Below, in pieces: positions 24,790-34,660 of a DNA stretch of 64,000 nt (positions within the stretch are counted from its first letter, which is position 1; every line of letters starts with the position of its first letter). Position numbers and translations under genes: made by a program. A model generated the notes under the pieces. The model ran no database searches. It was not told the origin of the DNA and worked only from the letters and a program-made list of their open reading frames with translations. This stretch comes from Diphasiastrum complanatum (Eukaryota; Streptophyta; Lycopodiopsida; Lycopodiales; Lycopodiaceae): assembly GCA_029204225.1 (NCBI GenBank), contig CM055100.1, positions 12,757,503 to 12,821,502 on the forward strand, read 5' to 3'.

Positions 24790-25180
24790 TCGCATGGAAT
24801 ATCCACATGTGGATAGCACGTCGAAAACTTTTCAAGTGCTATCCATGGGTTCCACTATCTGGATTTTTCGTGGATAGCGCGTGGATTATCCACACGTGGA
24901 CAGTTATCCACGCACCATCCACGCAAAATCCAATACTTTTTTATTTAGGAAATTAGTATGGCGTATAATCCATGCATGGATTATCCACACAGAGCCAACA
25001 TCCATGTGCCGGTTTTCAAGATCTGGCTGCGGGTCCCAAAAAACTAAGCATGAATATTCCACATAGTTTGAATTTTTTGATTTTCGACCCCCGATATACA
25101 GTTGTTGCCAGAAATGATAGTTGCGTAGATAATCCACGCGCCCGTATCCATGACTATATCCATGTCGATCCTATGTGGAT
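24790..25180. repeat. ATCCACGC/GCGTGGAT array A1
   Basis: A dense cluster of GTGGATA, TATCCAC and GCGTGGAT words in both orientations, many joined as palindromes such as ATCCACACGTGGA. The spacing is irregular, unlike a satellite. The cluster is flanked by the same sequences in each of seven copies. Confidence 0.8.
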
Positions 25181-25318
25181 ATTTGCATGTTGTGTTCTTG
25201 TGAGATTTCCAAGACTAATACCAAAAGCTAGTCCATCTAAATACCTACAAAACGTCAGACACATATAAACAAGAATTTATATAAGCTTGCTAGATGTCGA
25301 CAAAGTTATAAGTAGAAG

Positions 25319-25519
25319 TTAGTTAAGACTTGCCACCACATTTACCGGCACAACCGTTGCATCATATCTTGGAAATTCAACAAATAATGATCGTGTTGGC
25401 AAACTTTGAAGTATAGCCATTATTGCAACAAGAATAGCCATAACAAACAAGACTATATGAATCTTATGATGTATCAAGCCCAATCCCAAGATGTTCAATA
25501 ACAGGCAAGATTGTGAAAA
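25319..25519 (-). CDS. Conserved membrane-segment reading frame (possible captured exon)
   Basis: A 66-residue frame without a fixed start follows an acceptor-like TAG at 25520 and ends TAA. It reads ..LLLNILGLGLIHHKIH.., a hydrophobic stretch (residues 22-38, VLLVMAILVAIMAILQS) and then TRSLFVEFPRYDATVVPLN. It looks like the N-terminal anchor of a type II membrane protein. Related frames occur on the matching strand near 28130-27955, 32830-33010 (+), 38870-38690, 39360-39185 and 41990-41815. The 33-kb copy has an internal deletion that changes the frame. I do not recognise the parent protein, and expression is unproven. Confidence 0.4.
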   Translation of the reverse strand, partial: FSQSCLLLNILGLGLIHHKIHIVLFVMAILVAIMAILQSLPTRSLFVEFPRYDATVVPVNVVASLN

Positions 25520-26139
25520 CTAATCTACAATTTCCCACTATCAACACACAAATTGTTTTTTATGTCCTTGGTATTTTTATTCAATACTACTACTGCACAA
25601 GAAACACAAATATCTAGCATGCCCTGAGATATTCATGTAAGCGCCCGAAATTCATCATGTTCTTGCAACTTTTTGTGAGTTCTAGAGTCTCATTTGTTAT
25701 TTATATCATTTATGTATGCTGCCTTCTACTATCAACGTCAAACACGCTGAAATGAAAATGGCTCCAGCATGAAATATACTCACATGAGCTGCTAGATGAG
25801 TCAACGTAAATGTTCTACAATTGGTACATAGAAATCAAAATTGTTGCAAATTGCGAATAGAACTTTGGGATTTGGATCAGATTTTTAGACATGGGATTTT
25901 TGGTTCAAATCGCCAAGTGGATGCATACTAGCATTTCACTAAACCACTAAAAGTATCAAATAATGCCAAATCTCAATGGTAATGTTAGATACAAAATAGA
26001 TCTTGCTCAAAATTAGTTTTACGATAACTAGTTCTACTCGTCTTATGCCTTGATCTCGGAAGTTCATCTTGGAACATTGCATGTGTTATTGTATAAACAA
26101 TAAAACGAGATGTGCTCAATAAAAGTCGCAATTAACAAA

Positions 26140-26250
26140 ATTTGATTATAAGGTATTATATTGAATTTGTTTATAAGGTATTGTATTGAACTTCTTTATA
26201 AGGTATCATATTGAACTTCTTTATAAGGTATTGTACTGAATTTGTTTTTT
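26140..26250. repeat. 24-bp minisatellite, about 4-5 units
   Basis: The unit is TTATAAGGTATTGTATTGAA followed by CTTC or TTTG. The same tract is at 32095-32205 (reverse complement), 39998-40105 and 42640-42710, with different unit numbers. Confidence 0.85.
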
Positions 26251-26312
26251 TTATATGTCAGATTGTTTATTGAATGAATCTTGGGTTCCTTGTCATGTGA
26301 CTATGGGATTGT

Positions 26313-26522
26313 TTGAGACACCTGACACGAGTGGTGAAGCCATGGATTTGTTCGAAATCATATGACTACAGATTTGTTGGAAATCATGTGGAAGAAAATG
26401 TACTTGAAAATGTATCCGAGGAGGACGTGAATGAATGTGAAGGAGACCTTGAAGGACTGGATGTGGATGTGAGCCTACAAGACGAAGTTGGAAGCGATGA
26501 GGGAGATGATAGCGATACATAG
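26313..26522 (+). CDS. Short acidic reading frame of unknown function
   Basis: A 69-codon frame that ends in a strongly acidic tail (..VSEEDVNECEGDLEGLD.. and DEGDDSDT before the stop). It recurs at 40169-40378 with a few substitutions and, decayed, on the minus strand at about 32060-31895. An A/T-rich 3' region with repeated GCAATGTATAGTC words follows. The acidic tail and its place downstream of the motif arrays could be the last exon of a transposase-like gene, but there is no diagnostic motif. Confidence 0.35.
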   Translation: MRHLTRVVKPWICSKSYDYRFVGNHVEENVLENVSEEDVNECEGDLEGLDVDVSLQDEVGSDEGDDSDT

Positions 26523-26689
26523 AATCATCTCCTCTCCTTTTTATTACGAATTACATATTAGTATGGAATGTAAGGCCTTGAAAGAGGGAATGGGTGAAGG
26601 GAGAATTGATTTCCTCCTTGATGCTCATGGATATGTACCTTTTTTATAGCTACAAAATTGAGATAAAAAATGTTGAGTGCATATTTTTT

Positions 26690-26935
26690 CATTCTATGCA
26701 AATGCAATGTATAGTCTATTTATGAATCAAATGCAAATGCAAAGAGTAGTCTTTTTCTAAATCAAATGCAATGTATAGTCTATTTATGAATTGAATGCAA
26801 TGTAAATTGTTTTTTAGGCAGAAGAGTTTAGTATGATGGAATGCAATGCATAGTCTATGTAAAATAAAAATGATGCAATTTATAATCTATGTAAAATAAT
26901 ACAATCTATGATGTAATGCAGTGTAGAATAGAAAT
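26690..26935. repeat. Degenerate tandem repeat of about 35 bp
   Basis: Units contain AAATGCAATGTATAGTCTATTTATGAAT with variation, about six of them. The tract is repeated at 40550-40795 and, inverted, at 31500-31710. Confidence 0.75.
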
Positions 26936-27334
26936 GTATGTCACTTTGATTTTACCTCTTAAGTGAATGCTTCTCCAATACTCCTTTTTGTTGTTGAAAA
27001 TTTTTATCTTTCAATAACTTTAAAATTTTGCTCTTCCGATTTTTTGCAATGCAATTTCTTTTTTTATCTCCAATCTATCTCTTCTCATATCCAAATCTAC
27101 ATCACAAAAACAAAAGATATTAGTACTAACACTAACAATCACAATAAGAAAAAGATTTTATTCATTTTCACTCTCATCTCATCCTCACTCTTCTCCTTTC
27201 TCTCTTTTGTCAACTCTCTTCTCTTCCCTCTCACACAATAGAACGTGGATTTTTTAAACTCAAAGACCAAAAACGACACAAGGAACCATCAGGTTCCCGC
27301 GCCAAATTTCTTTTTTTGTGGTTAAAAAAAATTC

Positions 27335-27620
27335 GCATGGATTATCCACATGTGGATAGCGCGTGGAAAACTTTCCACGCGCTATCCACAGGTTCTACTG
27401 TCTGGATTTTTTGTGGATAGCGCGTGGATTATCCATGTGTGGATAATTATCCACACAGCATCCACGCAAAACTCAATACTTTTTTATTTAGGAAAGCAGT
27501 ATGGCGTGGATAATCCACGCATGGATTATCCACACAGAGCCAACATTTCTGGGATCGAGCTACGAGGACCAGAAAACCAAGTAGGGATAATCCACGCAGT
27601 TTAAATTTTTTTATTTTCTG

Positions 27621-27655
<35 letters not shown>

Positions 27656-27815
27656 CCCCCCCCCGTGGATGTACAGTTGTTGTCGGAAATGATGTTTGCG
27701 TGGATGTTCCACGCGCCCGTATCCATGCCTATATCCATGCCAATTTACGACTATATCCACGCAAAAAAAATTTATCTCCGCATGTTTCTTTGGATGTTGC
27801 GTGGATATTTGCATG
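27335..27815. repeat. ATCCACGC/GCGTGGAT array A2
   Basis: Second array of copy I and the one with the best-preserved palindromes (GATAGCGCGTGGAAAAC...CCACGCGCTATC). A C tract interrupts it. Confidence 0.8.
27622..27664. repeat. Poly-C tract with one T
   Basis: About 42 C residues with a single T near 27653. The homologous place in copy III (41501-41520) has only CCCCCCTGCCCCCCCCC. The length is a likely site of assembly error. Confidence 0.9.
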
Positions 27816-28845
27816 TTGTGTTCATGTCCGATTTTCATGACTAATACCACAAACTAGTCCATCTAAATACCTACAAAACTTCAAACACGTATAACCCACA
27901 AGAATTTCTATAAGCTTGCTGGATGTTGACAGAGTTATAAGTAAAAGTTAGTTAAGACTTGCCACCACATTTAGCATCACAACCATTGCATCAGATCTTG
28001 TACAATTCAACAATGGTCGTGTTGGCAAACTTTGAAGTATAGCCACTATTGCAACAAGAATAGCCATAACAAGCAAGACTATATGAATCTTATGATGTAT
28101 TAAGCCCAATCCCAAGATGTTCAATAACAGGAAAATTTGTGAAAACTAATCTACAATTTCCCAATATTAACACACAAATTGCTTTGATTCAAGACTACCG
28201 CTCAAGAAACACAAATATCCAACATGCCCTCAAATATTCATGTAAGCACCCGATAGCAATTGATCATGTTCTTGCAACTTTTTCATGAGTTCTAGAGTCT
28301 CATTTGCTATTAAAATCTAGTTAATCCACATTTATATCATTTACGTATGTTGCTCTTCCACTATCAATGTCAAACACGCTAAAATGAAAATGGCTCCAGC
28401 ATGAAATATACTAACATGAGCTGCTACATGATTCAACGTAAATGTTCTACAATTGGTACATAGAAATCAAAATTGTACAAATTTTGAATAGAACTTTGGT
28501 ATTTGGATCAGGTTTTTAGACATGGGATTTTTGGTTCAAATCTCCAAGTGGATGCATACTAACATTTCACTAAACCACTAAGCGTATCAAACAAGGCCAA
28601 ATCTCAATGGTAATCTTGGATACAAAATAGATCTTGCTCAAGATTAGTTTTACAATAACTAGTTCTACTCGTCTTGTGCTTTGATCCCGGAAGTTCATCT
28701 TGGAACATTGCATGTGGTATTGTATTAACAGTAAAATGAGATGTGCTCAACACAAGTCACAATATAAAAAAATTGTTTAAAGGTATTGTATTTAATTTGT
28801 TTTTTTGTATGTCATATTGTCTACTATAGATCTGTTCGAAATCAT

Positions 28846-29516
28846 GTTACTAATCTTCTAATCTATGTGGATGACATCATTTTGAGTGGTGGCAACAAGC
28901 AAGACAATAATGGCATCAAGTTTGCACTTAAAAAGGAGTTTGAGGTGCATGGTCTTTTACATTATATCTTGGTAATCGAGATGTTTAGAACTTTTCAATT
29001 TACATTTATATGTCAAGAGAAGTATGCTAATGCTATTCTAAAATATTTCATATGGTAGATGTTAAATCTTGTGATACACCAATGGAGTCAAGCGTAAAGC
29101 TAGCTATAAGAGGTAATGAAAGATCCTTTGAGGACATTACTCTCTATAGGAGGCTAGTTGGTTCACTCATATATCTAACCATCACAGTACCTGATCTTAG
29201 CTATTGTGTTGGTAGATTAAGCCAATATATGCAAAATCCTAATGTGGAGCATTGGAAGGTAGGCAAGAGGGTATTGAGATACATCTTGGGAACAAGAGAT
29301 TTTGGCATTGTTTATGGAAGATGATCACCTGACTTGTCTGGATTTTCAGATTCGGACTTTGTTGGAGATCAAATGGATAGAAAATCCATAAGTGCACGTG
29401 CTATTTTTATAGGTGATGGAGCTATCTCTTGGATGTCAAAGAAACAAGCTACTGTCTCATCGTCATCTAGTGTGGCCGAGTATAAAGCTCTTACATCTTG
29501 CACAAAGGAGATGTGA
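28846..29516 (+). pseudogene. Copia RT-RNase H fragment in copy I
   Basis: The frame begins at LLIYVDDIILSGGN and continues through CQEKYANAILKYF, DTPMESSVKL, GSLIYLTITVPDLSYCV, then a stop at 29322-29324, FSDSDFVGDQMDRKSISA and SWMSKKQAT. It is a relative of the Copia-3 family (same YVDDIILSGGN and FSDSDFSGDQMDRKS motifs). Stops after KYFIW and YGR, and loss of the 5' half, make it dead. Confidence 0.88.
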
Positions 29517-29524
29517 TATCACAA

Positions 29525-29755
29525 ATATATATTGTTCAAAAGAGGAAGTAAAATCAATTTGAATCGAGATAGTATCCATTATTTGTTGCAAATGACTAAG
29601 GGAATCTGCCACAACATTCTTAAGACCAGAAAGATAGTCAATGTCAGCATGGGAAAAGAATGCAAAATATTCACACCAGCAAGCTATTCCATGAATATAT
29701 ACTTGGTAAAATCTTTAATAACATCATGATGTAGTTGTGGACAATAGTAAGTAGA
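29525..29755 (-). pseudogene. Gypsy RNase H fragment, opposite strand, fused to the copia fragment
   Basis: The minus strand reads FFSHADIDYLSGLKNVVAD, the end of Ty3-gypsy RNase H (family form IDYLPGKENVVADALSR). It abuts the plus-strand copia RNase H fragment without spacer. The same chimera is seen at 34050-34310, 43415-43650 and, inverted, 44400-44170. Confidence 0.7.
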
Positions 29756-29808
29756 TGACAAAGTGCTTTATTCACCAAGAGTCCAACAAGCAAGAATGGG
29801 CCCGAGGC

Positions 29809-30192
29809 TTAGAAAACTATGAATTGGAGGTCATTGTTGTTGTTGTCTATGAAGAAGCCACCCACTTGACCATTGGATTGGCAGCTCGAAACCACATTAT
29901 TGAGGTCAGCCCCAGCCACATCACAAGGCACACATTGGTTACAAGCGCCACAAATTCCAACTTGATAGGACCCAGATGTATGCATGGTTGTGCACAATGA
30001 GCCACCACAATTGTTTTGACAGCATTGTGTGCCCGATCCCAAACTTGTGATAAACGCTGCAACATTAACACAATCATACACGCTAGGACTAGCTCCGGAG
30101 GTCTGACAGGTGGTTTGTGCGTGTGCCACATAATGCTGCCCGATCCCCATGAGCATCACAAGCCCGCACAGAAGAGTTTCCGCGGTCCTCAT
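29809..30192 (-). CDS. Small secreted cysteine-rich protein
   Basis: One uninterrupted exon of 127 codons plus stop. The ATG at 30192 is chosen because the signal peptide starts there: basic start, hydrophobic core (LLCGLVMLMGIG), then a likely cut after AHA. An upstream in-frame extension exists but would bury the signal. The mature part (about 100 residues) has 11 Cys, including a CC pair and the cluster GICGACNQCVPC, then an Asn- and Gly-rich end. It is predicted to leave the cell by the secretory pathway. The pattern recalls small extracellular defence or killer-toxin-like (Hce2/KP4) folds, but that is a weak resemblance from memory. A TATA box lies about 135 bases upstream. Its last 30 codons recur at the right edge of copy III (43700-43795), where the copy breaks off. 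Confidence 0.7.
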   Translation of the reverse strand: MRTAETLLCGLVMLMGIGQHYVAHAQTTCQTSGASPSVYDCVNVAAFITSLGSGTQCCQNNCGGSLCTTMHTSGSYQVGICGACNQCVPCDVAGADLNNVVSSCQSNGQVGGFFIDNNNNDLQFIVF

Positions 30193-30327
30193 GTTCACCG
30201 GCACTGAAGCACAGAAATGATCGCTCGTCACTGGCCCGTAAATTAGGCACTAGTGGATGATGCAGATCCGAACAAGAGTAGAAACTTGAAAATGGTACTG
30301 TGTGGAGAGGCCATACTGATACGACCA

Positions 30328-30335
30328 GTTTTATA
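30328..30335 (-). promoter_or_regulatory. TATA box of the cysteine-rich gene
   Basis: The minus strand reads GCTATAAAACTGG, which places a transcription start near 30300 and gives a 5' leader of about 110 bases before the ATG at 30192. Confidence 0.5.
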
Positions 30336-30539
30336 GCCATTGTGAAACATGAATTTGAGCAGTTCACATGATGAATGATTCAGGATTGTCGCTAAAGCTG
30401 TAGACCGATTAATCATCAAACACGTCGCGCTGCCTTCGATCGAGACTACCAAGAAGTTAGATGTGCTACGTCGCAACTCAGGACTCGGTCCATCAAAATC
30501 CTCAAACTTCTGCGAACCCGACATGACTCTATAAAAAGA

Positions 30540-31484
30540 GCCGTGTTGAACTAGATTTTGACGGAGTCTGAAGTCCTGGAATCCGAGCAGTGCTCATTTT
30601 AGATTTCTTAGAATAACCAACTAGTGTTGGATATGATAATAAGCTAAATTCAGTTAATTTGAGAGTATTCTTCCTCTTCATAAAAATTTTACGTGATCGC
30701 CTCTTGAAAGCTGAATATGAATTATTGTAGAATTGAAAATTCTAATATTGAAAAATATGAAACATTTGAATCAAATATGTGAAAGAAACATGCAACTCAT
30801 GTCATAGATTTGACTATATCAAACAAACTTTTGGCATTTCAAACACTAAACAAACTGATCTACATTTGTATAGTTCTTGAACAAGGAGAAACTCTTCTTA
30901 CTTAGAAATTAGGTTTAAAGTATTAGGGTTTAGGGTTTAGGTCTGTTTAAACAATTTTAGACATGGAAACTGTAGTTTACACATTATGTGTGTGGTTAGG
31001 GCATAAATCTTTGACATTGTTTCTATCTAGTTCGTAGTATCCATCCCAACATTAGCCTGAGTTTAGTGAGTGTTAGTACTAATTTTTAGTTTCTATTGTA
31101 GTTCCCCATGATGAGTGGAAAGTTATAGATGAGTCATTGCATTTCAGCCTTAAATTGTTCTTCTGAATGCATAACTCTTATATTCGACGCTTGTTAAAGG
31201 AATATATGGAATGCTGGGCAGCATGGCTGGAAACAATGGGCCGCTTTCCAAGATAAGATAATCAGAACATTTCTTTTCAAAGTAAAAAATCCCATGCAAT
31301 CTTTACCTAAATGAAGGTTTGGATCGAACCAACTTGGACAAGGGTTCTCAACCTTGGCTAGATTTGGAGGATAAATCATGCCTGTCAAATTTTGCTCTGC
31401 CACTTTTGGTGTAGCACAATGGCAGGGTTCCTTCCATCTGGGAGTTGGGGAGATAAAGTCCTACACCAAAATAGCTTCCTAAAT
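30540..31484. other. No gene seen between the cysteine-rich gene and copy II
   Basis: AT-rich DNA without a convincing frame. A TTAGGGTTTAGGGTTTAGG run near 30925 resembles two or three plant telomere-type units (TTTAGGG), too few to call an interstitial telomere. Confidence 0.4.
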
Positions 31485-33700
31485 GGAACATAGTATTCAC
31501 AATAGACAAACCCACTTGTGCATCATTTCTATTTTACATAGACTATGCATTGCATTCCATCATACTAAACTCATCTGCTTGAAATACAATTTACATTGCA
31601 TTCAATTCATAAATAGACTATACATTGCATTTGATTTAGAAATACACTACTCATTGCATTTGCATTTGATTCATAAATAGACTATACATTGCATTTGCAT
31701 AGAATGAAAAAATATTCACTCAACATTTTTTATCTCAATTTTGAAGTAGCAAAACATTTATATTAGTTATCAAAAATGTACATATCCATGAGCATCGAGG
31801 AGGAAATCAATTCACCCTTCACCCATTGCCTCTTTCAAGGCCTACATTCCATACTAATATGTAATTCGTAATAAAAAAGAGAAGAGATGATTCTATGTAT
31901 CGCTATCATCTCCCTCATCGCTTCCAACTTCGTCTTGTAGGTTGACATCCACATCCACTTCTTCAAGGTCTCCTTCACGTTCATTCACATCCTCCTCGAA
32001 TACATTTTCGGGTACATTTTCTTCCAGACGATTTCCAACAAATCTATAGTCATGTGATTTCGAACAAATCTATAGTAAACAACCTGACATACAAAAAAAA
32101 AAATTCAATACAATACCTTATAAAGAAGTTCAATACAATACCTTATAAAGAAGTTCAATACAATACCTTATAAACAAATTCAATACAATACCTTATAAAC
32201 AATTTTTTTTTAATTTCGACTTCTATTGTGTACATCTCATTTTATTGTTTATACAATACCACATGCAATGTTCCAAGATGAACTTTCGAGATCAAGGCAT
32301 AAGACGAGTAGAACTAATTGTCGTAGAACTGATTCTGAGCAAGATCTATTTTGTATCTAACATTACCATTGAGATTTGGCCTTATTTGATACTCTTAGTG
32401 GTTTAGTGAAATGCTAGTATGCATCCACTTGGCGATTTGAACCAAAAATCCCATGTCTAAAAACCTGATCCAAATCCCAAAGTTCTACTCGCAATTTGCG
32501 ACAATTTTGATTTCTATGTACCAATTGTAGAACATTTACGATGACTCATCTAGCAGCTCATGTGAGTATATTTCATGTTGGAGCCATTTTCATTTCGGAG
32601 TGTTTGACTTTGATAGTAGAAGGCAACATACATAAATGATATAAATAGCAAATGAGACTCTAGAACTCACAAAAAGTTGCAAGAACATGATGAATTGCTA
32701 TCGGGCACTTACATGAATATCTGAGGGCATGCTGGATATTTGTGTTTCTTGTGCAGTAGTAGTCTTGAATAAAAATACCAAGGACATATAAAAAGCAATC
32801 TGTGTGTTGATAGTGGGAAATTGTAGATTAGTTTTCACAATCTTGCCTGTTATTGAACATCTTGGGATTGGGCTTGATACATCATAAGATTCATATAGTC
32901 TTGCTTGTTATGGCTATTCTTGTTGCAATAATGGTTATACTTCAAAGTTTGCCAGCACGATCATTATTTGTTGATATGATGCAACGGTTGTGACGCTAAA
33001 TGTGGTGGCAACTCTTAACTAACTTCTACTTCTAGCATGCTTATAGAAATTCTTGTTGATATGTGTCTAAAGTTTTGTAGGTATTTAGGTGGACTAGCTT
33101 GTGGTATTAGTCTTGGAAATCTCAACAAGAACACAACATGCAAATATCCACGCAGGATCGACATGGATATAGTCATGGATACGAGCGCGTGGAACATCCA
33201 TGCATGGATTATCCACGCAACATCATTTCCGGCAACAACTGTACATTGGGAGTCGAAAATCAGAAAATTCAAACTGCGTGGAATATCCATGCTTAGTTTT
33301 CTGGGACCCGCAGCCAGATCTTGAAAACCGACACATCAATGTTGGCTTTGCGTGGATAATCCACGCGTGGATTATATGCCATACTAATTTCCTAGATAAA
33401 AAAGTACTGGATTTTTCGTGGATAACTATCCACGTGTGGATAAGCCACGCGCTATCGACAGGAAATCCAGACTATGGAACCCGTGGACTCGTGCTTGAAA
33501 AGTTTTCAACATGCTATCCACATGTGAATAATCCATGCGAATTTGTTTTAACAAAAGAAGAAACAAATTCGACGCAGGAACCTAATGTTTCCTCGCGTCA
33601 TTTTTGGTTTTTGAGTATCAAAAATCCATGTTCTAGTGTGTGAGAAAGAAGAGAAGAGAGTTGCGTCAGAGACAAGAGAAGAGAAAAGATAGAAAGTAGA
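31485..33700 (-). repeat. Composite repeat copy II (partial, inverted)
   Basis: Reverse complement of roughly 24700-26930. In minus-strand order it carries an ATCCACGC array (33545-33150), the membrane-segment frame region (33020-32830), the minisatellite (32205-32095), the acidic frame (32060-31895) and the 35-bp repeat (31710-31500). With copy I it forms an inverted pair around the cysteine-rich gene. Confidence 0.82.
33150..33545. repeat. ATCCACGC/GCGTGGAT array A3
   Basis: Inverted-orientation copy of the array, including GCGTGGATAATCCACGCGTGG near 33350. Confidence 0.78.
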
Positions 33701-33869
33701 AGAGTAAGCATGAGATGAGAGTGACATGTGAGTGAGAATGAATGAAATCTTTTTGCTTGTTGTGATTGTTATTGTTTTGCTTGTGATTGTTAGTGTTAGT
33801 AGTAATATCTTTTGTTTTTGTGATGTAGATTTGGATATGAGAAGAGATGGATTGGAGATAAGAAAAGAG

Positions 33870-34660
33870 TGATCATCATCTAACTTGTTTGGATTTTCAG
33901 ATTCGGACTTTGCTGGAGATCAAATGGATAGAAAATCTATAAGTGCACATGCTATTACTTGGATGTTAACGAAACAAGCTACTAGCTCATTGTCATCTTG
34001 TGCGACCAAGTACAAAGCTCGTACGACTTGCACAAAGGAGATGTGCTTTCACGAATATATATTTGTTCAAAAGAGGAAGTAAAATTAGTTTGAGTCGAGA
34101 TAATATCCATAATTTGTTGCAAATGACTAAGGATATCTGCCACAAAATTCTCAACACCAGAAAGATAGTCAATGTCAACATGGGAAAAGAATCCCAAATA
34201 TCTACACCAACGAGCTTGACGTTGATTCATAACCTATTCCATGAATATATACTTGGTCAAATCTTAAATAACATCATGATGTAGCTGTGGACAATAGTAA
34301 GTGGATGACAAAAGGTGATAAGTCTTCTACCAAGGTGAGTGGGAAATTGCATATCATGATGTTCATAGATAGGACTATTTTGTGTGTGACGATCATGTGG
34401 AGCACATATGCAATTATGGAAATATAATATACCATTAAACTAAGTTTTAATCGGCTTACATAAAACACTGGATGAGTAGTCGACTTATCCCGAAGATTAA
34501 GTTCATAAGCTAAAGAGCAAATCCTTTAACTTTCACATTTATCCAGAGAAATCATTACCCGTTAGTCTGACTTGAAATATCAAATAAATACTTAGATATA
34601 GAACAATTTCTCAAATGTATATCTCTGCTCTGAAGTACTATATTATATTCAAAAGTACTC
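33870..34660. repeat. Inverted repeat X, left member (copia/gypsy RNase H chimera plus flank)
   Basis: The segment is the reverse complement of 43795-44610. It holds a copia RNase H scrap on the plus strand (FSDSDFAGDQMDRKSISA, 33885-34080) and a gypsy RNase H scrap on the minus strand (MNQRQARWCRYLG...DIDYLSGVENFVAD, 34230-34070). Its last 115 bp also form the left edge of copy III. Confidence 0.8.

Larger units (their letters stand above)
22985..29898 (+). repeat. Composite repeat copy I (6.9 kb)
   Basis: The segment is repeated in the same orientation at 34545-43795, with extra insertions there. The short frame at 23120-23311 is translated identically at 34680-34871. Inside copy I there is a tandem structure: 24542-26300 is related to 26917-28800. 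It carries two ATCCACGC arrays, a 24-bp minisatellite, reading frames on both strands, and a copia/gypsy pol scrap. Its right edge falls inside the 3' end of the cysteine-rich gene, so the duplication unit includes host sequence. Confidence 0.85.

Noticed and set aside
24790-25180. TTATCCACA words resembling bacterial DnaA boxes
   Set aside because: The context is a plant nuclear repeat with introns and retrotransposons around it. The words are part of the ATCCACGC palindromes, so the resemblance is chance.
27611-27850. Gly-rich reading frame on the minus strand
   Set aside because: The glycine run is the poly-C tract; the rest is the non-coding motif array.
30920-30945. Interstitial telomere repeat (TTTAGGG)
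   Set aside because: Only about two to three imperfect units; not enough to distinguish from chance.
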